A stretch of DNA of 64,000 bases, taken from assembly GCF_022539505.1 (NCBI RefSeq), contig NC_061510.1:92706292-92770291 (forward strand), written 5' to 3'. Below, piece after piece: positions 43,501 to 53,464 of the stretch (positions within the stretch are counted from its first letter, which is position 1; each line of letters starts with the position of its first letter). The notes under the pieces are model-generated. The model made no database searches. It saw only the letters and a program-made list of their open reading frames with translations, and was not told the DNA's origin. The translations under genes and the position numbers were made by a program. The DNA comes from Lolium rigidum (taxonomy: Eukaryota > Streptophyta > Magnoliopsida > Poales > Poaceae).

Positions 43501-43890
43501 GACCATGGCGCCGAGCCCTGCGAACGGGAAGTGCTTCCACGGACCGCTGTCAGGCAGGCAGGGCGACGTGAGGTTCTCGAACGCGTCGGGTAGGATGTGG
43601 ATGAACCCTGTGGCGAGGATCACCCCCGCCGCGAACGCCTTGACCAGGAAGAAGATGTCGCCGTCGGGCCGGAGCGCGGGCACGCGCCGCCCCAGCACGG
43701 GCAGGGAGCAACCCAGCGCGCCGCAGACCAAGATGGAGAAGAAAGCCGCGATCTTGAGAGGCTTCGCCCGCGCGCGATCGTGCGCCGCCGATTCTGGTGA
43801 CCCACAGTCGTCGTCGTCGGCGCCACGCACTGTGGAGACCAAGAGCAGCGCCACGACGGCGGCGAGGAGCACGGCGGCGCTCGGCTTCAT
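40589..43890 (-). CDS. ZIP5-like: ZIP-family zinc/metal transporter, three exons, 377 aa
   Basis: Exons are 43890-43213 (226 codons), 42021-41872 (50 codons) and 40894-40589 (101 codons plus TAG). Both introns are phase 0 with GT-AG borders (CAG|GTTGGT, CAG|GTAAAG; TTTTAG|GTG, GTGCAG|GCA). A signal-like N-terminus (residues 1-23) precedes eight predicted membrane spans: about 46-66, 79-100, 125-146, 227-246, 255-274, 284-303, 324-342 and 357-374. The signature [10 protein letters not shown] (from H235) and FHQMFEG (H262, E266) supply the metal-site residues of spans 4 and 5. The loop between spans 3 and 4 has a nine-Ala run (171-179) and a His-rich stretch, [10 protein letters not shown] (191-200). 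Length and C-terminus (MLAKWA) are normal for the family. It should import Zn2+ (perhaps other divalent metals) at the plasma membrane. It resembles the rice ZIP5/ZIP9 group from memory. Intron 1 holds nested MITEs. Confidence 0.93.
42508..43102. mobile_element. Tourist-like MITE in ZIP intron 1, split by a second copy
   Basis: The outer element starts GGCCTTGTTTGG (42508) and ends in the complement of GGGCTTATC (43102). It is flanked by TTA on both sides (42505-42507, 43103-43105). Without the inner element and one GTA it is 296 bp. TTA target and GGCCTTGTTTGG-type ends place it in PIF/Harbinger (Tourist). Confidence 0.85.
42724..43019. mobile_element. Inner Tourist-like MITE, inverted copy of its host
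   Basis: Exactly 296 bp, from GGGCTTGTTTGG to CCAAACAAGGCC, with GTA on both sides (42721-42723, 43020-43022). Its sequence is the reverse complement of the outer element over its whole length, so the intron contains four alternating inverted blocks that can fold back extensively. Confidence 0.85.
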
Positions 43891-43992
43891 GTCTGCACTA
43901 GGATGTGGTGCTGCCTGCGGAATTACGACGACGCGGGGTGAGGAGGAGGTGCAAGAGCAAGAGCTGCGCAGCTAACTACGCTGGTTGCCCGG

Positions 43993-43998
43993 TTTATA
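43993..43998 (-). promoter_or_regulatory. TATA box of the ZIP gene
   Basis: TATAAA on the minus strand (within CCATATAAACC), about 103-108 bp before the ATG at 43890, with a plausible leader between. Confidence 0.6.
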
Positions 43999-44489
43999 TG
44001 GACGGGACGGGAGAACAGCTCTGCTGCAGGCAGCGACGTCATGTCGCGACTAATTAGGGTTTATAGATTCAACTGCTTGAGCAATTAGAAGATCCTTTGA
44101 AACGACTATCTATCACATATCACAAGGTGACGACATGCGTGAGGAAATAGGGGGCCCTAAGCACAGGGTGTCGATATTGATGTGTTCGTTATCGGAGGAG
44201 ATGATTTTCGTTTCTTGTTTTATTTCGGCGTTTGAAGAGGTAAATTACACCACATGGTATATGTGGTGAGCAATTAATCTACAAAAGAGGTAAATTACCC
44301 CAGGATGACGACACTATTCTCCAGTGATGGGGTAATTTTGTTGGCTGGCACGCGGCCGTGGACATTTAAGGGGTATGCGTAATTGGCTTGGACTCTTTAT
44401 ACCTGCAAAAAAAAATGGACTCTTGGTGGGTAAAATATGTGATATCTTTCCAGATATATTTATTTTTCTCTTTTAAAAACTACTTTTTA
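43999..44489. other. Upstream region of the ZIP gene
   Basis: Promoter-side DNA with no ORF. Apart from the sites listed separately I see a repeated GAGGTAAATTAC word (about 44238 and 44288). An AT-rich stretch follows, up to the non-LTR copy. Confidence 0.4.
44168..44177. promoter_or_regulatory. Possible zinc-deficiency response element (one mismatch)
   Basis: GTGTCGATAT differs at one base from the 10-bp consensus RTGTCGACAY bound by group F bZIP factors (bZIP19/23) in promoters of plant ZIP genes. It lies about 280 bp before the ATG. A second half-like site, ATGTCGCGAC, is at about 44040. A single near-match in this much sequence can arise by chance. Confidence 0.3.
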
Positions 44490-45780
44490 TTTTAATATCA
44501 CAAAGATATATTACACATAGTCTCTGCATCAACAATATGTCCAAAAGCATGAGGGATGCACAACAATAAAGAAAAAAAAAAAGAGAAAAAGGAAACAAAT
44601 GCCCCGTCGCGGTGATGAACCACAATGCCTCCAAAAAAAGAATAATGCACAAGCATTGTTGTCGTCCGATCAAAGATCTTGTGTTTTCATCGAGGAGAAA
44701 AACCGAGTTTCCAAAACAATGTCTTCCGCAAGACCATTAACCGGTGCAACCAGTTAATGTGAGACCTTGAATTTTTACCTTGGAAATCGTGATTCGGTAC
44801 TGGAGTTACGCCATCAAAAATGCAATCCACCTGCGCTACCACCCCCGATTGCCAACGATGTTGCGGCAAATCACCACACACCCGACACACGGGAAGAACC
44901 TGTATCGCATTGTTTTCATCGCAACCAGGACCCTCCTTGCCATTACCAACATCCGATCGTAGCCTCCCTGACTTTCTCCGCCTCTGCCAGTCCATGGAAA
45001 TGCATTTTAAAATGTATCCCATGTCACCGAAAATAAAGGAGAAGCTTCGCGCCTCGCCCAAAAGATGCCACATTGGTTGAAGATAAGGACAAGGAGGCGC
45101 ACGACCACTCGATTTCGTTGAAGATAACCCGTAGCGCCCCGCGCCAAACTTTGAAAACTTTCGAGCAAAAAACTGAAACTCGTTGGCGACCGGATCGAGG
45201 AGGCCAACATGAAGCAGAACATCGTCAACGGTGCTCGTAGAACAGCAGAGCCAAACCACCTTTATTCGAGGCTAGGCCACTATCCCCCGGATCCCAGCGG
45301 GACCGGTCGCCATGCTCACCGGCAGCCCATAGGCTAGGCCGGCATATCAAGACGGTGACCCTGACTATCACGCATGCGAACACCTAGCGCTGAGGCGGAG
45401 AAATGGGCAGCCACTGGGCCGACAGCTGATGGCAGCACTACATCGAGCATGGCAGTAGCCTTGGCATAACAGCCACGGCCCACGAGTCCAGATGGGCGCC
45501 ACCGCTAGCCGCCCTGCCGAGGTGTCGCACCGCCGCTATCTGTCGCCCCATCGTCGCTCCACCTCGCCGCCGCATCAGACACGGGCGCTGCACCTACCCG
45601 CGTGATCCACCAAAAAAAACTCCGCTCCGCGTGAAGAGGGAGAAGGGGAATGTGCCGTCCTCGTCTCACCGGCTTTGATGGCACGGGCGCCACCGCCGGC
45701 GGTGGCCGGAGGAAGACTGGAGCTTAGGTTTTTTGGTTCGGTTGGGGACACCCCGGAGTCACCCGTGCGAGCGATCCGTT
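44490..45780 (-). mobile_element. Non-LTR-type retroelement copy A (~1.3 kb)
   Basis: On the minus strand a GC-rich start (45780-45480) leads to a T-rich end terminating near ...GATATTAAAATAAAAAG. Its 3' part matches the copy at 57240-58505: ATTAACTGGTTG(C/T)...GGTCTTG..G(G/A)A(G/A)(G/A)CATTGTTT and AAGATCTTTG(A/G)TCGGACGA. The shared order and the A/T-rich terminus suggest a short non-LTR family. No reverse transcriptase motif is seen. The 190-codon frame at 44687-45259 is open on the minus strand but has no domain I recognise, and it is not conserved as a frame in copy B. Confidence 0.5.
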
Positions 45781-45816
45781 GTTCCCTTAACCTATAAAAC
45801 TGTTTTACTAATAGCT

Positions 45817-47393
45817 CACTAGTAGGAAAAGCCTCATCAGTGGCGCACCAAAAAATGATTCTGTGGCGCATGGGCGGTGCGCCACAGAATTCTCGCCACA
45901 AAAATAAGCTTTCTGTGGCGCACCTGCCCATGCGCCACAGAAAGTCTTATTTCTGGGGCGCACCGGTGGTGGTGCGCCGTAGAAACTTATTACTGTGGCG
46001 CACCGGCGGTGGTGCGCCACAGAATTTTTTTTTAAAATTTTAAAAAAATGGCGGTCAGATCTAGATCTAGATCTGGGGCCGCCGAAATTTTTAATTTTTT
46101 TTTGAAATTTCGCTGGAAGGTAGCCGGAGGTGGGTGGTTGGGTGGGTGGGTGGGTGGGTGAACGAGGAGGCCGGCCGGAGGAGGAGGAGGAGGTGGTGGT
46201 GGTGGTGGTGGTGGTGGTGGTGGTGGTGGTGGAGGAGGTGATGGTGGTGGTGGTGGAGGTGGTGGTGGAGGTGGTGGTGGTGGAGGAGGTGGTGGAGGAA
46301 GAGGAGGTGGTGGTGGAGGAGGAGGATGTGGTTGCCGGAGGAGGAGGAGAAGGTGGTCGTCACCGGAGTAGGTCGCCGGACTAGGAGGAGGAGGAGGCCG
46401 GCCGGAGGAGGAGGTCGCCGGAGTAGGAGGCCGGCCCCGGAGGAGGTGGTGGTGGTGGTGGAGGAGGAGGAGGCCGGCCGGAGGAGGAGGTGGTGGTGGT
46501 GGTGGTGGTGGTGGAGGAGGAGGAGAAGTTTGCATCCAAAGAGGAGAAGTGAGGAGAAGTGAGGAGAAGTGGAGGAGGAGTGATGAGAAGTGGAGGAGAA
46601 GTGGTGGAGGGCGGCAGAAAATTCAAATTTTGGACGTTAATTCTGTGGCGCATGGGCACTAGGTGCGCCACAGATTTTTTTTTGTATTTTGCAGCAAAAA
46701 AACTTTAACTGGCGGTAACTTTTTACTCTTTTTAAATTTGGCGATTCTAAAAATTGTCCAACCGGGCAAGTTCAGGTGAATTCGGATGTAGAATTTTCGT
46801 GGGATCATTTTGATATATTATGCGTCTTTTTCGAGTTCGTATGCAACCAGAAATCCAGTTTGATGATTTTTCCACACAATTTTGCAAAAAAAGTCGAAAT
46901 TTATGTTTGTTAATTTTTAGTGGTAAAAGATGACATAATACATGGGAATCTTGAAGGAATTTATTTTTTGTAATTTCTATCTATTTCTTTCATTTTTTTA
47001 CAGAGGTAAAAAAGGCGATCCACGGGGGGGGTGTGTGTGGGGGGGGGAGTTGCGTGGGGATCCATGCGCCACGTGAAATGTGTAGTTTCGTGGCGCACCA
47101 TCCCACGTGCGCCTACGAAAAGTCATAATTCAGTGGCGCACCAGGACCAGTGCGCCACAGAATATCTTATTTCTGTGGCGCACGTGTTCCTGTGCGCCAC
47201 AGAAGTAGTGAAACCAATGATTGGGGCTGGCCCCACCAAGTTTCTGTGGCGCATGGATTGTTCGTGCACCACAAAATTAAGCTATTTCTGTGGCGCATCG
47301 TGTCTGGTGCGCCACAAAACAAATTTCTGTGGCGCATTTTTGGGTGGTGCGCCGCAGAAATAAGATCCACCTATAAGGCTTTTCCTACTAGTG
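45817..47393. mobile_element. Non-autonomous CACTA element (1577 bp)
   Basis: It starts CACTAGTAGGAAAAGCCTCA, ends with the complement of CACTAGTAGGAAAAGCC, and is flanked by GCT (45814-45816, 47394-47396). Subterminal CTGTGGCGCAC/GTGCGCCACAG motifs fill 45840-46025 and 46640-47360. There is no protein-coding gene. It belongs to the same family as 31612-34794 and could be mobilised by the same transposase. Confidence 0.9.
46130..46620. repeat. Purine/G-rich GGT-GGA compound microsatellite
   Basis: Nearly 500 bp of GGT, GGA and GAG triplets on the plus strand, including long GGTGGTGGT runs at 46190-46230 and a GGGTGGGT run at 46138-46160. It produces false poly-Pro, poly-His and poly-Val ORFs in all frames. 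Confidence 0.9.
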
Positions 47394-47396
47394 GCT

Positions 47397-48130
47397 AGTC
47401 TACCAAAACGATTTATATTATGAGATAGAGGTATATATAAATAAATATAGAAAGTCAAAATGATGTAAGGCCACGTTTTGATTCCATAAGACAACCTTTT
47501 TTTGCGAAACACAGTAGGTAAACGCTTACGAATACGTACATACACTTACCCCTATGAACGCATGCACTCACACTCTACCTCTACGAGTGTCTTCGAAGAC
47601 TCAGCTAAAAAACTGATCCGTCGGATCCTGAGATTGACAAAGTCACCATGGACGTCTCGTTGTCGGCTAGAACGTCACCTCCCACTAAAAGAATATTTTG
47701 CCTTCTTATGAGAAATCTTGAGGAAATCACTTATCGATATCAACTCAGTAAATCGAACAATTAATCGGGCGATAAATGAGATTACCGAGCGGTAAATGAG
47801 TTTCAGTGACCACCGAGTAGCGATTAATCGGACATTAATCGTTGAATCGGACAACTTTTTAAAAAGTGCTTATGATTATGAGACACCAATGCGTTAAAAC
47901 TGGGGTTTGATCCTTGGTGGGTTGGAGGTGCCACTACCCTCCTAACAATGCATGTAACCACATATGATAACTATTTCATGTCATTAGATTCACATTATGA
48001 AAATACACAAAAATATTTCTTTCACGTTGCATCATTGCATATTAATAACTCGCCAATTCTTGGTCAAGGTATATTTGACGTATCAAAGGTAGGAAAGACC
48101 TTATCATGGAAAGAGTTTGGCTGAAGCTAG
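47397..48130. other. Intergenic with a dispersed-repeat fragment
   Basis: 47490-47710 and 47900-47950 carry phrases (CACCATGGACGTCTCGTTGT; GATCCTTGGTGGGTTGGAGG) that I associate with a small, widespread Triticeae repeat. They seem interrupted around 47750-47880 by a stretch with repeated TTAATCGG / CGATTAATCG words. No gene called. Confidence 0.35.
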
Positions 48131-48309
48131 AAAAGATGAGGGGCAAATGACCCACCCCTCCATGTTCAGTTGAACAGTATGGTGACGATGTCGCGCGTTT
48201 GTAAAGTTGGAAACAACTATTGCAGAAAGGACGGAAGCCCCCCGCCCACGACTGCCAACGAGTAATGGTGATGCCACACGTGTCGCGCCCCTCGGCTGCC
48301 TCCGGCGTG

Positions 48310-48384
48310 TATAGAGAGGGGCGCACACATCTCATCTCCTCCCACACAAACCCTAGCCACTGCACAACCTCTACCGTAACGCCG
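48310..48384 (+). promoter_or_regulatory. Severed promoter and leader of the B3 gene
   Basis: A TATA-like GTGTATAGAG at 48308-48317 is followed by a pyrimidine-rich leader with AAACCCTAGCC, ending at the LTR-element target duplication. If the element and one CCTCT are removed, the TATA lies about 100 bp before the ATG at 55093, a normal spacing. Confidence 0.5.
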
Positions 48385-48389
48385 CCTCT

Positions 48390-49992
48390 TGATACGTCTC
48401 CGACGTATCGATAATTTCTTATGTTCTTTGCCATATTATTGATGATACCTACATGTTTTATGCACACTTTATGTCATATTCGTGCATTTTCTGGAACTAA
48501 CCTATTAGCAAGATGCCGAAGTGCCAGTTCCTGTTTTCTCGCTGTTTTTGGTTTCAGAAATCCTAGTAACGAAATATTCTCGGAATTGGACGAAACGAAG
48601 ACCCAGGGGCCTATTTTTCCACGGAGCTTCCAGAAGACCGAAGAACACACGAAGTGGGGCCACGAGGTGGCGACACCACGTGGCGGCGCGGCCCAGGGGG
48701 GGCCCGCGCCGCCCTATGGTGTGGCCCCCTCGTCTAGCCCCCGACTCTGCCCTTCCGCCTACTTAAAGCCTCCGTCGCGAAACCCCTGAGGCGAAAAACC
48801 ACGATACGGAAAACCTTACCGAGACGCCGCCGCCGCCGATCCCATCTCGGGGGATTCACGGAGATCTCCTCCGGCACCCTGCCGGAGAGGGGATTCATCT
48901 CCCGGAGGACTCTACACCGCCATGGTCGCCTCCGGAGTGATGAGTGAGTAGTTCACCCCTGGACTATGGGTCCATAGCGGTAGCTAGATGGTTGTCTTCT
49001 CCTCATTGTGCTTCATTGTTGGATCTTGTGAGCTGCCTAACATGATCAAGATCATCTATCCGTAATTCTATATGTTGTGTTTGTCGGGATCCGATGGATA
49101 GAGAATACCATGTCATGTTAATTATCAAGTTATTACACATGTGTTGTTTATGATCTTGCATGCTCTCCGTTTCTAGTAGAGGCTCGGCCAAGTTTTTACT
49201 TTTAACTCCAAGAGGGAGTATTTATGCTCGATAGTGGGTTCATGCCTGCATTGACACACGGGACAGTGACTGAAAGTTCTAAGGTTGTGTTGTGCTTGTT
49301 GCCACTAGGGATAAAACATTGGCGCTATGTCCGAGGATGTAGTTGTTGATTACATTACGCACCATACTTAATGCAATTGTCCGTTGCTTTGCAACTTAAT
49401 ACTGGAGGGGTTCGGATGATAACCTCGAAGGTGGACTTTTTAGGCATAGATGCGGTTGGATGGCGGTCTATGTACTTTGTCGTAATGCCCAATTAAATCT
49501 CACTATACTTATCATGTCATGTATGTGCATTGTTATGCCCTCTCTATTTGTCAATTGCCCGACTGTAATTTGTTCACCCAACATGCTTTTATCTTATGGG
49601 AGAGACACCTCTAGTGAACTGTGGACCCCGGTCCATTCTTTTAATACTGAAATACAAATCTGCTGCAATACTTGTTTTACTATTTTCTCTGCAAACAATC
49701 ATCTTCCACACAATACGGTTAATCCTTTGTTACTGACAAGCCGGTGAGATTGACAACCTCACCTTGTTTTGTTGGGGCAAAGTACTTTGGTTGTGTTGTG
49801 CAGGTTCCACGTTGGCGCCGGAATCTCCGGTGTTGCGCCGCACTACATCCCGCCGCCATCAACCTTCAACGTGCTTCTTGGCTCCTCCTGGTTTGATAAA
49901 CCTTGGTTTCTTTCCGAGGGAAAACTTGCTGCTGTGCGCATCATACCTTCCTCTTGGGGTTGCCCAACGAACGTGTGAAATACACGCCATCA
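48390..49992 (+). repeat. 5' LTR
   Basis: 1603 bp, TG...CA. It has a GC-rich segment at about 48600-48950 containing AAAGCCTCCGTCGCGAAACC-type sequence that recurs in the 3' LTR. Frames inside it are not genes. Confidence 0.9.
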
Positions 49993-50003
49993 AGCTCTTT
50001 TTA

Positions 50004-50021
50004 CGGCGCCGTTGCCGGGGA
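50004..50021 (+). other. Primer-binding site, tRNA-Asp type, first base changed
   Basis: Reads CGGCGCCGTTGCCGGGGA, against TGGCGCCGTTGCCGGGGA in the left element and as complement of tRNA-Asp. Only the first base differs. It starts 11 bases after the LTR end. Confidence 0.75.
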
Positions 50022-50229
50022 GATCAAGACACGCTGCAAGGGGAGTCTCCACTTCTCAATCTCTTTACTTTGTTTTTGTCTTGCTTTATTTTATTTACTA
50101 CTTTGTTTGCTGCACTTATATCAAAACACAAAAAAAATTAGTTGCTAGCTTTACTATATTTGCTGTCTTGTTTGCTATATCAAAAATACAAAAAAATTAG
50201 TTACTTGCATTTACTTTACTTAATTCATC

Positions 50230-50874
50230 ATGTTTCCTTTTAATTTTACCACAAAGAACATACCGGTAGGACAAGGGTCTATAATTGGGAGGAACAATAT
50301 AGAAGAATTTTTCACCCATGTTAGTACCGTTGAAGATTTTGAAGATAGACACTTGGTAGAACTTGCTCCTACTTATGAAATTGCTGCTGCTGCTTTAGTT
50401 CGCTTGTTGGAAACTAAATTTGTTAATCTCAATCCTATAATCCAACACATGTTTCTTACACTTGGTGATTTAGAAGAGGGGGAAAAGAAAGATTTTGTTT
50501 TAGAAACCCTTCTTAGAGAATTTGGTGGTCTAGCAAGAGAAGCTAGAAAGGTCTTTGCTAAATTTAATATGCTTGGTTCTCATACTAATTTTGTTAGCCT
50601 CCTTGAAAAAATGGATATGGATAGAATAAGGTACACTAATAATGCTAATGATGGTGGGGAGATCAAAGCACCAATACCATGTAAACTCCTAGCTATGAAT
50701 GATGCACTAGAACATAACTATGCTTGGCTTGTTCTCGAAAATTTGTTTGATGAGAGTAGCAAGCCCAAGACTAATGAAAAGGGAGACGCTGAAACTTATG
50801 TATCCAATATACTATGCATGATTGAGAAAACTCCAAACCCCGCTGTAGGTGCACCACCCTTTGATAACACTTGA
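50230..50874 (+). CDS. Gag-like ORF of the right LTR element (214 aa)
   Basis: An open frame of exactly 214 codons from MFPFNFTTKNIPVGQGS to FDNT, collinear with the left copy at 2913-2269 and of identical length. Conserved stretches include DIPVG/NIPVG, HLVELAPTYEIA, TKFVNLNPIIQHMFLTL and EKKDF(V/I)LETLL(R/K)EFGG. There is no zinc knuckle, no protease and no hydrophobic segment. The helical, acidic character and the position next to the primer site suggest a packaging or capsid-type role, which is inference. Both copies keep the frame open while the rest of the interior drifts. Confidence 0.75.
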   Translation: MFPFNFTTKNIPVGQGSIIGRNNIEEFFTHVSTVEDFEDRHLVELAPTYEIAAAALVRLLETKFVNLNPIIQHMFLTLGDLEEGEKKDFVLETLLREFGGLAREARKVFAKFNMLGSHTNFVSLLEKMDMDRIRYTNNANDGGEIKAPIPCKLLAMNDALEHNYAWLVLENLFDESSKPKTNEKGDAETYVSNILCMIEKTPNPAVGAPPFDNT

Positions 50875-53449
50875 GATACACTTTCTGCGCCTAGCTGAAA
50901 GGCGTTAAAGAAAAGCGCTTATGGGAGACAACCCATGTTTTTACTCCAGTATTTTTGTTTTATATTTGTGTCTTGGAAGTTGTTTACTACTGTAGCAACC
51001 TCTCCTTATCTTAGTTTTATGTTTTGTTGTGCCAAGTAAAGTCTTTGATAGAAAAGTAAGTACTAGATTTGGATTACTGCGCAGTTCCAGATTTCTTTGC
51101 TGTCACGAATCTGGGTCTATCTCCCTGTAGGTAGCTCAGAAAATTACGCCAATTTACGAGCATGATCCTCAGATATGTACGCAACTTTCATTCAATTTGA
51201 GCATTTTCGTTTGAGCAAGTCTGGTGGCCTAATAAAATCCATCTTTACGGACTGTTCTGTTTTGACAGATTCTGTCTTTTATTTCGCATTGCCTCTTTTG
51301 CTATGTTGGATGAATTTCTTTGATCCACTAATGTCCAGTAGCTTTATGTAATGTCCAGAAGTGTTAAGAATGATTGTGTCACCTCTGAACATGTGAATTT
51401 TTATTATGCACTAACCCTCTAATGAGTTGTTTCGAGTTTGGTGTGGAGGAAGTTTTCAAGGATCAAGAGAGGAGTATGATGCAATATGATCAAGGAGAGT
51501 GAAAGCTCTAAGCTTGGGGATGCCCCGGTGGTTCACCCCTGCATATTCTAAGAAGACTCAAGCGTCTAAGCTTGGGGATGCCCAAGGCATCCCCTTCTTC
51601 ATCGACAACATTATCGGGTTCCTCCCCCGAAACTATATTTTTATTCCGTCACATCTTATGCACTTTGCTTGGAGCGTCGGTTTGTTTTTGTTTTTTGTTT
51701 TGTTTGAATAAAATGGATCCTAGCATTCACTTTATGGGAGAGAGACACGCTCCGCTGTAGCATATGGACAAATATGTCCTTAGTCTCTACTCATAGTATT
51801 CATGGCGAAGTTTCTTCTTCGTTAAATTGTTATATGGTTGGAATTGGAAAATGATGCATGTAGTAAATTGCTATAATGTCTTGGATAATTTGATACTTGG
51901 CAATTGTTGTGCTCATGTTTAAGCTCTTGCATCATATACTTTGCACCCATTAATGAAGAAACACTTAGAGCTTGCTAATTTGGTTTGCATATTTGGTTTC
52001 TCTAGAGTCTAGATAACATCTAGTATTGAGTTTTGAACAACAAGGAAGACGGTATGGAGTCTTATAATATTTACCATATGTCTTTTATGTGAGTTTTGCT
52101 GTACCGTTCATCCTTGTGTTTGTTTCAAATAACCTTGCTAGTCTAAACCTTGTATCGAGAGGGAATACTTCTCATGCATCCAAAATACTTGAGCCAACCA
52201 CTATGCCATTTGTGTCCACCATACCTACCTACTACATGGTATTTCTCCGCCATTCCAAAGTAAATTGCTTGAGTGCTACCTTTAAAACTCCATCATTCAC
52301 CTTTGCAATATATAGCTCATGGGACAAATAGCTTAAAAACTATTGTGGTATTGAATATGTACTTATGCACTTTATCTCTTATTAAGTTTCTTGTTGAGCG
52401 ATAACCATGTTTCTGGGGACGCCATCAACTATTCTTTGTTGGGTATCATGTGAGTTGCTATGCATGTCCGTCTTGTCTGAAGCAAGAGAGATCTACCACC
52501 TTCATGGTTGGAGCATGCATATTGTTAGAGAAGAACTTTGGGCCGCTAACTAAAGCCATGATTCATGGTGGAAGTTTCAGTTTGGGCATATATCCTCAAT
52601 CTCATATGAGAATAATAATTGTTGCCACATGCTTATGCATTAAAGAGGAGTCCATTATCTGTTGTCCATGTTGTCCCGGTATGGATGTCTAAGTTGAGAA
52701 TAATCAAAAGCGAGAAATCCAAAATGCGAGCTTTCTCCTTAGACCTTTGTACAGAGCGGCATGGAGGTACCCCATTGTGACACTTGGTCAAAACATGTGC
52801 ATTGCAAAGATCCGGTAGTCCAAGTTAATTAGGACAAGGTGCGGGCACTATTAGTATACTATGCATGAGACTTGCAACTTGTAAGATATAACTTTCATAA
52901 CTCATATGCTTTATTACTACCGTTGACAAAATTGTTTCATGTTTTCAAAATAAAAGCTCTAGCACAAATATAGCAATCGATGCTTTCCTCTTTGAAGGAC
53001 CATTCTCTTTACTTTTATGTTGAGTCAGTTCACCTATATCTCTCCACCTCAAGAAGCAAACACTTGTGTGAACTGTGCATTGATTCCTACATACTTGCAT
53101 ATTGTACTTGTTATATTACTCTATGTTGACAATTATCCATGAGATATACATGTTACAAGTTGAAAGCAACCGCTGAAACTTAATCTTCCTTTGTGTTGCT
53201 TCAATAACTTTACTTTGATTTATTGCTTTATGAGTTAACTCTTATGCAAGACTTATTAATACTTGTCTTGAAGTACTATTCATGAAAAGTCTTTGCTATA
53301 TGATTCACTTGTTTACTCATGTCATTACCATTGTTTTGATCGCTGCATCCACTACATATGTTTACAAATAGTATGATCAAGGTTATGATGGCATATCACT
53401 TCCGAAATTATCTTTGTTATCGTTTTACCTGCTCGGGACGAGCAGAACT
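50875..53449 (+). other. Non-coding interior of the LTR element
   Basis: About 2.6 kb without a supported gene. It includes AAGCTTGGGGATGCCC repeats (about 51512 and 51570) that recur before the 3' LTR (53451), and several short open frames with no domain. The corresponding part of the left copy (663-2268) is collinear where present. Confidence 0.7.
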
Positions 53450-53464
53450 AAGCTTGGGGATGCT
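53450..53464 (+). other. Polypurine tract region
   Basis: AAGCTTGGGGATGCT directly abuts the 3' LTR. The AGCTTGGGGATG core is the only purine-rich run at the place where plus-strand priming is expected. It is short and interrupted. Confidence 0.5.

Noticed and set aside
43228..43975. 245-codon and 121-codon ORFs on the plus strand
   Set aside because: They are antisense to exon 1 of the ZIP gene, and the open frame is a by-product of high GC.
46032..46562. Long proline-, histidine- and valine-rich ORFs on both strands
   Set aside because: They are translations of the GGT/GGA microsatellite inside a CACTA element.
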